Shown: in pieces, positions 34,766 to 44,007 of the stretch
Layout of the letters: every line of letters starts with the position of its first letter
Position numbering within the stretch: position 1 is the stretch's first letter
NCBI GenBank assembly: GCA_024233435.1
Contig: JACKPQ010000002.1
Location: 248,001 to 312,000 of the forward strand
Direction: 5' to 3'
DNA: 64,000 nucleotides
Source: Chlamydiales bacterium
Lineage (GTDB): Bacteria; Chlamydiota; Chlamydiia; Chlamydiales; JACKPQ01
The notes under the pieces: model-generated
Told to the model about the DNA's origin: nothing
Seen by the model: the letters and a program-made list of their open reading frames with translations, nothing else
Databases searched by the model: none
Translations under genes and position numbers: made by a program

Positions 34766-37258
34766 TTATTTTTTCAGATGGGGAGTCAGAGCACTCGCGA
34801 GTTTCATCATATCGATAGGTTCAGAGAACACCTTTTTCAACTTAGCATCAGGCACAATGATGCGTTTGTTGTTTGGATCTTGGCAGTCGTGCTTCTTGAT
34901 GTAAACCCAGATGGCCTTTGTAATCTCAGGTCGAGTCATTTCCTTGTCGCCGACAACAGCTGCTAGCTCTTTTGATAGCTTGTACTTGGGACCACCAGAA
35001 GATCTGCGGCCTTTTCCGCCTGTTTTAGCTTTTTTGACATAAGCTGTTTTAGGGCGGTCTCTGTATTTTTGCTCAATCTCATCGACATCGTTACCAATCA
35101 CATCACAATCGGGGTACTCAGAGCAAGAGATAAACATCTTACCAAATCTTGAACGACGCATCGTCAGTTGACCATCGCAGCCAACAGCTGGGCACTTCGG
35201 TAAATCTTCTTGAGCCTCTTCGCCTTTTTTGGGGATATTGACGATGCCTTTGCAGTCGGGGTATTTGGTGCATCCTAAGAATGGTCCAAACTTACCGTGA
35301 CGGAGCATCATTTCGCTTGAGCACTTTGGACATTTTTGATCCCAATCAAAGTCATCAGCATATTGAGACTTATCAAAATTCAAGGACTCAACCGCAGCAG
35401 TATAGTCGCAATCAGGATACTTTGAGCATCCATAAAAATACTTATTCTTAGCCCAAATCTTTTGCAGTTTAGCTCCACATTTGGGGCAATCAATATCCGT
35501 CATTTCTTTTGGAACGTGCGCTTCTTTTTCTGCTGTTTCCACCAGGGGATTAAACTGATCCCAGAAATTGCGGATAAAAGATTTCCACTCTGCGTGACCA
35601 TCGGCAATCTTATCCAAATCCTCTTCCATACTCGCCGTAAAGCCAATATCCATGATCATGCCAAAGCTGGTTTCAAGTAGGCCCACGATCACACGGCCAA
35701 GCTCAGTCGGATGCAGCTGCAGCTTTTCCTTTGTCGTATACTGACGCCCCTGAATTTTGTTCATAATTGAGGCGTACGTTGACGGGCGACCGATACCAGA
35801 CTTTTCCAGCTCTTTGATTAATGAGGCTTCTGTAAAGCGGGCGGGAGGACGCGTAAATGCTTGCTCTGATTTCACCTCAATGAGCTTAAGCTTTTGACCT
35901 TCCGCAAGAGGAGGGAGGAGAGACTCCTTTTCTGCCTCATCTTCACTGTCATATTTTTCCATGTAAACGGCTAAAAAGCCTTTAAACTTCAGAGTGGACC
36001 CAGTGACTTTGAGCACCATTTGCTTATCAGTTTCAATATCGCAGGATACTGTATCGTAAATAGCAGGGTTCATCTGAGAGGCCACAAAGCGCTTCCAAAT
36101 CAATCCATAGATCTTAAGTTGATCTGGGTTGAGGTATTTCTTAATGCTATCGGGCGTATGAATAACATTTGTAGGGCGAATTGCCTCGTGGGCATCTTGA
36201 GACCCCTTCTTCCCAGCATAGCCCTTTGGCTTTTCAGGCAGGTAGTCCTTGCCATACGTTTTTTCAATTAGCTTGCGCGCATGGCCTATGGCTTCGGTGG
36301 ATACGCGCACAGAATCGGTACGCATATAGGTGATCAAACCTTCAGTCCCTTCAGCGCCTAGATCAAGACCCTCATACAAGCTTTGCGCAATTGACATCGT
36401 TCTCTGCGCGCTGAAACCATAATGCCTGCTTGCCTCTTGCTGCAAAGTCGAAGTAATAAATGGAGGCACCGGATGGCGTTTCTTTTCCTTCTTATCAACC
36501 GCACCTACTACAAAAGAAGCGCCTTCAAGTCTCGTAGTCGCTTTTTTAGCATCTGCAGCGTTACCAATTGTAATGCAGCCTTTCTTCGGCTCTTTTTCGA
36601 TTCGCTTTCCGTCCACTAGATGCAAATGGGCATAAAATGGCTTGCTGCCATCTTGTAGAACTGCACCAATATTCCAGTATTCTACAGGCTTAAACGCCTC
36701 AATCTCCTTCTCTCTGTCAACAACCAGCTTAAGAGCCACCGATTGAACACGTCCAGCTGATAAGAAACCATCCCGGCCTCCCTGCACGCGCCGTTGCAGC
36801 AAAGGAGAAATCTTGTAGCCGACAATACGGTCAAGCAATCGCCTAGCTTGCTGAGCATCTACTAAATCTTGATTGATCTCTCTTGGATTTTCTACAGCCG
36901 CCTGTACAGCCGCTCTTGTAATCTCATTAAAGGTAATCCGCTTCGTATTGGTATCTTTAGGTAAAATATGAGCGATATGCCAAGCAATAGCCTCACCCTC
37001 TCTATCAGGGTCAGGTGCTAAATAGACAACTTCAGCCGCAGCCGCTTGCTTTTTCAACTTCTCAATGACATCTCTTTTATCAGGTAGTGATTGGTAGACC
37101 GGGTTAAAATCATTTTCGACATCGATGCCGAAGCCCTTCTGCGGCAAATCGCGCACATGACCAACCGACGACTCAAACTGAAAGTCTTTGCCCAAAAACT
37201 TTCTAAGCGTCTTGATCTTCGTAGGCGACTCGACGATGATTAACTTCTTTTTTCCCAT
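34766..37258 (-). CDS. topA: DNA topoisomerase I with C-terminal SWIB domain
   Basis: It relaxes negative supercoils by single-strand cleavage. The TOPRIM domain is at the start (KLIIVESPTKIKTLRKFLG, later LAPDPDREGEAIAWH), and the catalytic-Tyr region is GLITYMRTDSVRVS. Three Cys4 zinc ribbons follow (CPKCGAKLQ to CSKYPDC, CPKCSSEM to CTKYPDC, CPAVGCDG to CSEYPDC). The last 75 or so residues (KLSKELAAVVGDKEMTRPE, AIWVYIKKHDCQDPNNKR) are a SWIB domain, otherwise mostly eukaryotic. The TopA-SWIB fusion is a hallmark of Chlamydiae (CT643). It is 830 residues long and converges with the coiled-coil porin gene. Confidence 0.97.
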   Translation of the reverse strand: MGKKKLIIVESPTKIKTLRKFLGKDFQFESSVGHVRDLPQKGFGIDVENDFNPVYQSLPDKRDVIEKLKKQAAAAEVVYLAPDPDREGEAIAWHIAHILPKDTNTKRITFNEITRAAVQAAVENPREINQDLVDAQQARRLLDRIVGYKISPLLQRRVQGGRDGFLSAGRVQSVALKLVVDREKEIEAFKPVEYWNIGAVLQDGSKPFYAHLHLVDGKRIEKEPKKGCITIGNAADAKKATTRLEGASFVVGAVDKKEKKRHPVPPFITSTLQQEASRHYGFSAQRTMSIAQSLYEGLDLGAEGTEGLITYMRTDSVRVSTEAIGHARKLIEKTYGKDYLPEKPKGYAGKKGSQDAHEAIRPTNVIHTPDSIKKYLNPDQLKIYGLIWKRFVASQMNPAIYDTVSCDIETDKQMVLKVTGSTLKFKGFLAVYMEKYDSEDEAEKESLLPPLAEGQKLKLIEVKSEQAFTRPPARFTEASLIKELEKSGIGRPSTYASIMNKIQGRQYTTKEKLQLHPTELGRVIVGLLETSFGMIMDIGFTASMEEDLDKIADGHAEWKSFIRNFWDQFNPLVETAEKEAHVPKEMTDIDCPKCGAKLQKIWAKNKYFYGCSKYPDCDYTAAVESLNFDKSQYADDFDWDQKCPKCSSEMMLRHGKFGPFLGCTKYPDCKGIVNIPKKGEEAQEDLPKCPAVGCDGQLTMRRSRFGKMFISCSEYPDCDVIGNDVDEIEQKYRDRPKTAYVKKAKTGGKGRRSSGGPKYKLSKELAAVVGDKEMTRPEITKAIWVYIKKHDCQDPNNKRIIVPDAKLKKVFSEPIDMMKLASALTPHLKK

Positions 37259-37576
37259 ACTTCTCTTCTTAACGGATTCAGCTAAAAAAGACTATTGCGT
37301 ATTGTCAAGCATAGTCATTAAAGCCCATTTATGACAAGAAATGAAAATATTTTATTTTGCGATATTGATTCTATCTGTTTGAATATTAACGCTCAACAAA
37401 CTTTAAACAACGCGTAAAGTACAGTTCAGGGAGAGGTTGATATCATATTCATCGTAGTTCTTTCAATTATTTAAGACTATTCAGTTTATAGATCTGCCCT
37501 TACAAATTAGTTGCTTGACTAATATTTGCGCACATAAGTAGCATGGGCAGAAATTTACTTGAAAATTTGGTGGAGC
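37259..37576. promoter_or_regulatory. Divergent intergenic region at the left edge of the accessory island
   Basis: About 320 bases between topA (leftward) and the first island gene (rightward). The right half is A+T-rich. No tRNA, direct repeat or integrase gene that would mark a classical island attachment site is visible. GGTGGAGC lies just before the island ATG. It presumably contains the topA promoter and the promoter of the five-gene rightward block. Confidence 0.35.
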
Positions 37577-38779
37577 ATGTTGGAACAAAGAATAAAAAAA
37601 ACCCAGGGACGGATTCTTGCTAGCGTTTGTCTTCTTTTCGTATGCTTGGCAGCTATAACATCCGTTGGAATATATGAGATCAATAAAATAAAGAAGAGAT
37701 CTCGCATACAGTCCAAGTTTTTGTATCTTGCCGAAGAAGGCTTTCGCAGAACGATGCCAAGATGTGGTAACGTTATTTTGCCAATGCAGCTTCAAAACAT
37801 TCCCCTTGGCGAGAGCACAGGTGTTGTGTTGGATGTTAAAGAAATCAACATAAGAAATGTTGTTGCTCCTTACAACGGCTCCATATTGGCAAAAGAGGAT
37901 GGCAATTACTTGCTTTTTTTCCGTTACGATGTCATTGATCATAATTGTCCGCGTGATTTTTACACTAACATTGGGGTTGTTGAGCTCGATCATAACTTTA
38001 ATCAAACTGAAAAAGAGTTTAAGCGCATCAAGGTTGGATCTGACTATGCAGAAGATCCACGTGCAACATGGGTTGGTGATCAACTCTTTTTGACCTATAA
38101 CTCTCTTGTGTCTCTTGCAAGTGATCGTAGAATTATGCATGCCGCTGAAATTGACTCCAAGACTATGGAGCTTATCAGCGACACAAAGATGGATTTACAG
38201 ATCCAGCCAATAGAAAAAAACTGGGTTCCTTTTGCCTACAACGATCAAGATAAAGGCCATCAGCTCTTTTATGAGTATCATATTTATCCTCACTCACTTC
38301 TAAAGCTCACCGATCCTAAAGTTGGTGTGTTGGAACACGCCCTTTTTCCTGAAGTAGCAGCATTTCCAAAACCTAGCTGGCCCAAGATGTGGGGAGAGCC
38401 TCGTGGCGGGAGCCCTGCTATATCGATTGATGACAGATACCTTGGCTTATTTCATAGCTTTTTTAAAGATCAAGATGGGTATGCTTGGTATCTCATGGGA
38501 GCGTATACATTTCAAAATAAGCCTCCATTTCGAATCACGGGTATTTCTAACTACCCCATTTTCTACAAAGGCATTTTCAATACCCCTGCACAAAATACAG
38601 CTCCGCCAACTGTTCGAGCATCCTATCCAGCAGGGCTTATTTCTGAAAAGCGCGATGGAAGAGATGTACTAATCGTCTCATGTGGAGAAAATGATTGCGC
38701 GGTGAAGGTGCTAATTCTTGATCAACAAGCGCTTTTAAAAAGCTTAAAACCCATAAAATGTAAAAAGGAAAAATCATGA
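37577..38779 (+). CDS. Membrane-anchored GH130-like beta-propeller glycosidase/phosphorylase
   Basis: A roughly 400-residue protein with one N-terminal hydrophobic segment (ILASVCLLFVCLAAITSVGI), then a five-bladed-propeller pattern. The motifs YAEDPRATWVGDQLFLTY, GEPRGGSPAISIDDRYLGLFHS and VLIVSCGENDCAVKVLIL resemble GH130 mannoside phosphorylases and related GH43/GH68-type propellers. GH130 enzymes break beta-mannosides with phosphate or water; the general-acid Asp of the family may be in AEDPR. Whether it is active is not certain. ATG 37577 is preferred over an upstream TTG. It overlaps the methyltransferase by four bases and is the first of five rightward genes. Confidence 0.6.
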   Translation: MLEQRIKKTQGRILASVCLLFVCLAAITSVGIYEINKIKKRSRIQSKFLYLAEEGFRRTMPRCGNVILPMQLQNIPLGESTGVVLDVKEINIRNVVAPYNGSILAKEDGNYLLFFRYDVIDHNCPRDFYTNIGVVELDHNFNQTEKEFKRIKVGSDYAEDPRATWVGDQLFLTYNSLVSLASDRRIMHAAEIDSKTMELISDTKMDLQIQPIEKNWVPFAYNDQDKGHQLFYEYHIYPHSLLKLTDPKVGVLEHALFPEVAAFPKPSWPKMWGEPRGGSPAISIDDRYLGLFHSFFKDQDGYAWYLMGAYTFQNKPPFRITGISNYPIFYKGIFNTPAQNTAPPTVRASYPAGLISEKRDGRDVLIVSCGENDCAVKVLILDQQALLKSLKPIKCKKEKS

Positions 38780-39456
38780 AAACGAAAATCGTTGTGCTAT
38801 TATTAGCAGGAGTATCTCTGTTTGGTGTAGATGCAAAATGGGAGCGCTTTAAAAGAGACGTTGTATCAAAGCAAAAGCTTGTTCATGGGTGGTGTAATCC
38901 TGAAAAAGCCAAGAAAATGATGGAACTGATTTATGAAGTGAAGCCCGATGTCTGCGTTGAAGTCGGTGTTTTTGGTGGAGCTTCTATTCACCCAACAGCA
39001 CAAGCGCTGAAATTCAATAACAAAGGCTATGTTGTAGCCATTGATCCTTGGGATAACGTAGACTGCCTTGAAGGTTACGATCCTGACGATCCAAATTTTA
39101 AATGGTGGAGTGAAGTTGATATGAAAGCCATCTTCGCACACTTTAAAGCCATGTTAAAAAGAAATCGCCTTGAAAAATTCTGCCGTATCATGAAAACGAC
39201 CTCAGCAAAGGCGGTTGAAGAATTTGAAGATGGATCAATTGATATTTTGCACATTGATGGTAATCATACAGAAGATTCAGCTTATTTCGATGCGATCAGT
39301 TGGTTTCCAAAAGTGAAACAAGGTGGCTATATCTGGTTTGATGATGTCAATTGGACCTCTACTGGTAAAGCAATACGCTTCATGAAAGAGAATTGCAAAT
39401 TGATAAAGTCACGGTCTGTAGGAAATGAGTGCTATTTGTTTAAAAAAGGAAGTTAA
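38776..39456 (+). CDS. Exported class I SAM-dependent methyltransferase (copy 1)
   Basis: A 226-residue methyltransferase of the Methyltransf_24 type with a cleavable signal peptide (MKTKIVVLLLAGVSLFGVDA). The SAM-binding strand shows DVCVEVGVFGGASIHPTAQAL, the acidic strand YVVAIDPWDNVD, and the catalytic region GSIDILHIDGNHTEDSAYFD, followed by VKQGGYIWFDDVNW. Such enzymes often O-methylate sugars. Export is unusual, because SAM is cytosolic. A clear paralogue is at 49617-50309 on the opposite strand, sharing DDPN-WW and the FKDGSIDFI-like block. It is coupled to the upstream GH130-like gene (ATGA) and lies 4 bp before the first GT25 gene. Confidence 0.8.
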   Translation: MKTKIVVLLLAGVSLFGVDAKWERFKRDVVSKQKLVHGWCNPEKAKKMMELIYEVKPDVCVEVGVFGGASIHPTAQALKFNNKGYVVAIDPWDNVDCLEGYDPDDPNFKWWSEVDMKAIFAHFKAMLKRNRLEKFCRIMKTTSAKAVEEFEDGSIDILHIDGNHTEDSAYFDAISWFPKVKQGGYIWFDDVNWTSTGKAIRFMKENCKLIKSRSVGNECYLFKKGS

Positions 39457-39460
39457 TTCA

Positions 39461-40396
39461 ATGTTCAAGTTTATTATTGGTATTTGCCTTTCGGTAGCAT
39501 ACATGTTGCCCAGCAATGTTCTAGGAGTGATCGAAGATCACTTTAAAAAAGCTGGGCCAAAAATTGGCAACTATTCCATGCCCAAAGTTGATTTTATCTA
39601 TATGATCAATCTAGATCAAAGGCCAGAGAAATTTAAAAGGTCTCAAGAGCAGCTAGCGAAATTTGGGATATGTCCTTTTCGTTTTTCTGCTGTAAATGGT
39701 TGGGAGCTTACTTTAGATGCAATCAACGACGTGGGCGTTAAGTATAGAAAAGGGATGAAATCAGTCGAGTCATCTTGCTATCTCCATGAAGACAAGGGGG
39801 AAGTGCGACATGAAATGATGAATGTTGTTGGCCGAACATACTTTGCACATTGCCTATCTCGGGGCGCTATTGGATGCTGTTTGAGTCACCTATCAGTGCT
39901 ACAAGACGCTTATGACAGTGGTTACAAAACAATTTGGGTAATGGAAGATGATATTTCCATTCAAATGAACCCTCACTACGTTACTGAGTGTATTAAGTTG
40001 CTTGATAAAGCAGTTGATAAGGACTGGGATGTGTTGTTTACCGACAGAGATATTAAGAACAACAGCGGAATATATGTGCCGTGTAAGGGCTACGATAAGC
40101 GCCGTCCAAACTATCAACCTAAGTCAAAATCTAAATTCACTGTTCGCAAAAATATCGATAGTCACTTTCGAAGAATTGGAGCAAGATTCGGTTCTCATTC
40201 TATGGTAATTCGAAGATCAGGGATAAAAAAGATCCTGAAATTTTTCAAAAAATATAACATCTACTGCCCTTATGATATCGATTATTTCGCAGTTCCAGGC
40301 ATCAAGATGTTTACAACTCGGTATGACATCGTAGGAAATACTCCTGGATCGCCATCAGATAATGGCGGCCCAAGATACAACCAGGAAAAGGGGTAA
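39461..40396 (+). CDS. Exported GT25 glycosyltransferase (copy 1)
   Basis: A glycosyltransferase of family 25, the family of LPS galactosyltransferases such as LgtB and Lex2B and of collagen galactosyltransferases. It opens with a signal peptide (MFKFIIGICLSVAYMLPSN). Motifs are FIYMINLDQRPEKFKRSQEQ, PFRFSAVNGWEL, RGAIGCCLSHLSVLQDA and TIWVMEDDISI (the acidic metal/donor site), and the SMVIRRSGIKKIL segment. 311 residues. The start at 39461 is chosen because the upstream frame lies in the methyltransferase end. It is the first of three tandem paralogues. Standard bacterial GT25 enzymes lack a signal peptide, so export is the unusual trait. Confidence 0.85.
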   Translation: MFKFIIGICLSVAYMLPSNVLGVIEDHFKKAGPKIGNYSMPKVDFIYMINLDQRPEKFKRSQEQLAKFGICPFRFSAVNGWELTLDAINDVGVKYRKGMKSVESSCYLHEDKGEVRHEMMNVVGRTYFAHCLSRGAIGCCLSHLSVLQDAYDSGYKTIWVMEDDISIQMNPHYVTECIKLLDKAVDKDWDVLFTDRDIKNNSGIYVPCKGYDKRRPNYQPKSKSKFTVRKNIDSHFRRIGARFGSHSMVIRRSGIKKILKFFKKYNIYCPYDIDYFAVPGIKMFTTRYDIVGNTPGSPSDNGGPRYNQEKG

Positions 40397-40397
40397 A

Positions 40398-41339
40398 ATG
40401 AACAATAGAGTGCTGCTAGCTAGCCTGCTCAGCTCTTCATTATTACTGGCAGGGCTATCTGATTATTTCAAGAATGCCCCCAATAAAGGTTCTAATCACT
40501 GTATCGAGAACATTGATTTTATTTATATGCTTAATTTAGATCAAAGACCTGAAAAATATGAAGCGTCACTAAAGCAATTAGAACCATATGGCATCCATCC
40601 TTACAGATTTTCTGCAGTGAACGGTTGGGAGCTACCCTTAGAAACAGTTCAAGACGTTGGTCTTAAATACAGAAGAGGAATGCAGTCAGGGATCATGGGG
40701 ACTTCATACTTACCTGAAGATGAAGGGAGAGCAAAGCATTCATTAATTGAGCAAGAAGGTATGACGTACTTTTGTCACTGTATGGCAAGAGGGCCAATTG
40801 GAATTTGTTTAAGTCACCTTTCTATTCTCGCTGATGCTGTGAAAAGTGGGTACAAAACAATATGGGTGATGGAAGATGACATACAGGTCATAAGAGATCC
40901 AAGGTTAATGTCTCAGCTAGTAGCAAAGTTAGACCAACAGGTTGGAGAGAGTAGATGGGATGTATTGTTTACCGATAGAGATACGAAGAACCAAAGAGGC
41001 GAGTATGTACCATGTTCCGCATATGCTAAACGGCCTAATTATGAACCTAGAAACCCGGTGATCTTCCAACAAAAGAAAAATATAAGTCCAGAATTCCGGA
41101 GAATAGGATCAAGATATGGAGCTTATTCTATGATAATAAGACGGTCCGGTATGGAAAAAATATTGAGCTTCTTTTTAAAGTACAAAATATTTTTCCCTTA
41201 TGACATGGACTACTACGCAGCTCCTGGCCTCAAAGTTTTTACAGTCAGAGAAGACGTTGTTTCGACATTATCAAAAGCTATATCGGATAACGGTGGTCCT
41301 AATTATCTTAATAAGAAAAAACTTACAAAGGCCCTATGA
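40398..41339 (+). CDS. Exported GT25 glycosyltransferase (copy 2)
   Basis: A 313-residue second tandem copy with a distinct signal peptide (MNNRVLLASLLSSSLLLAG). It keeps FIYMLNLDQRPEKYEAS, PYRFSAVNGWELPL, RGPIGICLSHLSILADA, TIWVMEDDIQVI, DVLFTDRDTKNQRGEYVPC and SMIIRRSGMEKIL. ATG 40398 follows one base after the stop of copy 1. Sequence between motifs differs markedly from copy 1, so the copies may use different donors or acceptors. It overlaps copy 3 by four bases. Intact motifs indicate selection for function and not a decaying duplicate. Confidence 0.85.
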   Translation: MNNRVLLASLLSSSLLLAGLSDYFKNAPNKGSNHCIENIDFIYMLNLDQRPEKYEASLKQLEPYGIHPYRFSAVNGWELPLETVQDVGLKYRRGMQSGIMGTSYLPEDEGRAKHSLIEQEGMTYFCHCMARGPIGICLSHLSILADAVKSGYKTIWVMEDDIQVIRDPRLMSQLVAKLDQQVGESRWDVLFTDRDTKNQRGEYVPCSAYAKRPNYEPRNPVIFQQKKNISPEFRRIGSRYGAYSMIIRRSGMEKILSFFLKYKIFFPYDMDYYAAPGLKVFTVREDVVSTLSKAISDNGGPNYLNKKKLTKAL

Positions 41340-42259
41340 AATTCTTGCTCATAATTTTTATTTTTCCACTTGTCTTTGCCTATGCTGACTTGGTCGATCA
41401 CTATAAGCCTGCAATCGGTAAAGACGGAAGTCGCTCTATTCGAAATGTCGATTTCATCTATATAATCAATCTTGACCAAAGACCTGAAAAATACAAAAGC
41501 TGTCTGGAGAAGTTAGCACCTTACAATATTAAGCCCTATCGATTTTCAGCTGTTAATGGATGGGAACTAAAACTAGAAACTATTAATGACGTAGGAGTTA
41601 AACTGACTCCGGAAATGACTAAAAACTTTTTGGGCACAGTTTATCTGTCAGAGACCCAGATTAAGCCAAGAGATGCAGTGATTGGGGAAATTGGCCGGAC
41701 ATATTTTTGCCATAAGATGCCACGTGGCTCAATTGGCATTGTGCTCAGTCATCTGTCAATATTACACGATGCTTTTCAAAGTGGTTATGAAACGATTTGG
41801 GTGATGGAAGATGATATCGAGGTCATTCGTGACCCACGTTTAATATCAGATTATATTGAAAAGCTTGATAGATTGGTAGGACCTGATGGATGGGACATTC
41901 TGTTCACGGATCAGAATACTAAAAATAAAGATGGGCAATATGTTCACTGTAAAAGCTACGCAAACAGACCTAATTTTGAGCCAAAAAACCCAAATATTTT
42001 TACATTATGTAAGCCGCTTGGGCGCAATTTTTTCAAAATTGGCGCTAGATATGGGGCTTACTCAATGATAGTAAGGCGGTCGGGCATGAAGAAATTGCTC
42101 GATTTTTTCGATAAGCATAAGGTGTTTCTACCATTTGATATGGATTTTTACCTGCCTCAAGGGATTCAGCTCTTTACGGTGAGTCAAGACATCGTTTCTA
42201 CGGAGCCTCGCGCTTTAAGCGATAATGGTCGTTGTGGATATTTAAGGAATAAACAGTGA
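41336..42259 (+). CDS. Exported GT25 glycosyltransferase (copy 3)
   Basis: A 307-residue third tandem copy with a clean signal peptide (MKFLLIIFIFPLVFAYA). Motifs are FIYIINLDQRPEKYKSC, PYRFSAVNGWELKLET, RGSIGIVLSHLSILHDA, TIWVMEDDIEVIRDPR and DGWDILFTDQNTKNKDGQY. It is closer to copy 2 than to copy 1 in the middle region. It ends convergently, overlapping the HExxH peptidase gene by 18 bases. The last of the five co-directional genes beginning at 37577. Confidence 0.85.
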   Translation: MKFLLIIFIFPLVFAYADLVDHYKPAIGKDGSRSIRNVDFIYIINLDQRPEKYKSCLEKLAPYNIKPYRFSAVNGWELKLETINDVGVKLTPEMTKNFLGTVYLSETQIKPRDAVIGEIGRTYFCHKMPRGSIGIVLSHLSILHDAFQSGYETIWVMEDDIEVIRDPRLISDYIEKLDRLVGPDGWDILFTDQNTKNKDGQYVHCKSYANRPNFEPKNPNIFTLCKPLGRNFFKIGARYGAYSMIVRRSGMKKLLDFFDKHKVFLPFDMDFYLPQGIQLFTVSQDIVSTEPRALSDNGRCGYLRNKQ

Positions 42260-43057
42260 CAAAGATCTTAAGCGCAAGCTTTTGCCGCTTTTAAGGTATT
42301 TGCATATTTTAGCTGGATCAGATTGAGCAAAGCGGATGATTTCTCGATCGGTTAAAAATAACATAGCGAAGTTGGCAAAGGAAGGGCGAAATGAGCTTTC
42401 CATCATTTTTTTTACCTTTTGAAACTGGTAGTGCCTAATGCTTGTTAGGATAGCTAGAGGAAAGGTCGCTAAAGCGGTTATTATAGGTGTCCAATGGCAC
42501 GATAATGAATACCAGTCAGCAATTTGACCAAGAACAAATGATCCTAACAGTAAAAAGCAACGCCAAGATTGGGCTAGAAATGGGCCAAGAATGCGTCTCC
42601 AGTATTTTGGGGAGCTTTGATAGGCAATAAGCTCTTCAAATATTGGCTCATCAAATTTTTGTCGCATTACATGTACAAATTCATGAGTGATAATTTCGGT
42701 ATAGTCGCTACGAGCAAGCCAGTATCTACGGCGCGGTAGTTGGATGCTAACTTCATTGTCTGATATCCAGGTAGCGCCGCCTTCCCACGGCATCAGTTTT
42801 GCATTTGAATGGAAAAGTTTTACGTTTATATGAGAAACTCCGTAAAGATTATAAATAGACTGAAATGCTTTTTGGAGATAAGGCGCTCTAACTTTAGGCG
42901 TTTCAGCATCCGCATTTGTTAACTTTTTGGCCCTTTTAAAAAAAGAATCTTCGGACTCTTCGGGCCCAGGAATAATACCTTGTAGGCAATAGGCCTTCAG
43001 CTGGTCATTAATTGGGCAATAGCAGACGTCTAAATTCGTTTTGGCAGTATGATTCAT
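42242..43057 (-). CDS. Membrane protein with HExxH metalloprotease motif
   Basis: A 271-residue protein with no N-terminal signal peptide. In the middle it has YTEIITHEFVHVMRQKFDEP, a zinc-binding HExxH, with a downstream Glu-rich helix (EPIFEELIAY) that could supply the third ligand as in gluzincins. Two to three hydrophobic spans follow (CFLLLGSFVLGQIADWYSL and WTPIITALATFPLAILTSI), so it would be membrane-embedded. It resembles membrane-bound zinc peptidases in outline, but I cannot assign a family. Its start overlaps the upstream exported protein by 50 bases. A fragment of its N-terminal coding region is duplicated at 48401-48457. Confidence 0.6.
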   Translation of the reverse strand: MNHTAKTNLDVCYCPINDQLKAYCLQGIIPGPEESEDSFFKRAKKLTNADAETPKVRAPYLQKAFQSIYNLYGVSHINVKLFHSNAKLMPWEGGATWISDNEVSIQLPRRRYWLARSDYTEIITHEFVHVMRQKFDEPIFEELIAYQSSPKYWRRILGPFLAQSWRCFLLLGSFVLGQIADWYSLSCHWTPIITALATFPLAILTSIRHYQFQKVKKMMESSFRPSFANFAMLFLTDREIIRFAQSDPAKICKYLKSGKSLRLRSLSLFIP

Positions 43058-43892
43058 ATTGATCTTGTGGTATTTGCATGCCCTTTATGCAGCTAGCAAG
43101 CCCTTCTTTAGGCCAAACGCGCATATGGGGGATCACAGGGTGCCAATATATTTGGTTTCCTTGTAAAAATGCACAATAGGGTAGAGTTAACTTCTGTTGC
43201 CAGTCGCTGTTTTGTAATTGATCTGCAAGAACGTCTGGATTAGGCACGACACCATTTAGTAACTTAAAAGAAAATAAGCTAATGCCCATAGGCCATGGGT
43301 TCGCAGATTGACCAACTATTCCAATTTTGTAATGGAAGTTGCTTGAGATTTCAATCTTATTGCTATTAGGAAAAGGTGTAATATTTCTTGTGTCTTTGTT
43401 TTTAATTAAATACGTTTGTTGCTTATTTTGGTCGCTGTTTATATTAGTAGAAAAGGCGTTAATTTCCGATAAAAATTCAGGAATCAGTTTTACAAGATCT
43501 ATATCGAGCGTTAATACAACGTGATCAGCGATCTTGGCAAATAATTTTATGTATTCAAATCGGTTTGTTATTTCAGTTAATCCTCCACCGATGTAAGCAA
43601 TATCAAAATGGTCTGTCTCGTACAATTTTTTTAAATTTGAGAGGTTAGGCTGCTTATTTATTAACAAGCAGTTAGGCAGCACATCCTGATTATCTCTAGA
43701 AATTCCTATAAATACAGATGACGGGTGAAGTGCTGCTAGATCGAGTAATACATCCGTAATATGGGGACTTAAGTCAAGCATAGTGATGGGCCGCTCATAT
43801 TTTTTAGCAAGGGCATGCAAGAGACCATCACACTGCGCTTGACAGATTGTGGTAAAAATTAAGTAACACGCAATCTTTAAATATGTCCACAT
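43008..43892 (-). CDS. Exported protein with Rossmann-like N-terminal half
   Basis: A 294-residue protein with a signal peptide (MWTYLKIACYLIFTTICQA). The next 110 residues read like a methyltransferase or Rossmann fold: ITMLDLSPHITDVLLDLA, SVFIGISRDNQDVLPNCLLI, HFDIAYIGGGLTEI and HVVLTLDIDLVKLIPE. The GxGxG loop is not evident, so binding of SAM is uncertain. The C-terminal half (NPWPMGISLFSFKLLNG to RLLLPN) is unrecognised. It is translated just upstream of, and overlapping, the peptidase gene. Its 5' end and upstream region are duplicated at 48459-48597. Confidence 0.6.
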   Translation of the reverse strand: MWTYLKIACYLIFTTICQAQCDGLLHALAKKYERPITMLDLSPHITDVLLDLAALHPSSVFIGISRDNQDVLPNCLLINKQPNLSNLKKLYETDHFDIAYIGGGLTEITNRFEYIKLFAKIADHVVLTLDIDLVKLIPEFLSEINAFSTNINSDQNKQQTYLIKNKDTRNITPFPNSNKIEISSNFHYKIGIVGQSANPWPMGISLFSFKLLNGVVPNPDVLADQLQNSDWQQKLTLPYCAFLQGNQIYWHPVIPHMRVWPKEGLASCIKGMQIPQDQYESYCQNEFRRLLLPN

Positions 43893-44007
43893 GGCTCACA
43901 GCATCTTAATCTGATGCAACGAATTTGTCAATTTGAAGAGGTTTATAGCAAAAAAAATTAGAATGTGTAGCATGGTGACTTATGTCAAGTATTTATATGG
44001 AGTTCGC

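Noticed and set aside
37259..37576. Left island boundary as a transposon end
   Set aside because: No inverted or direct repeat shared with the right side of the island could be found by eye.
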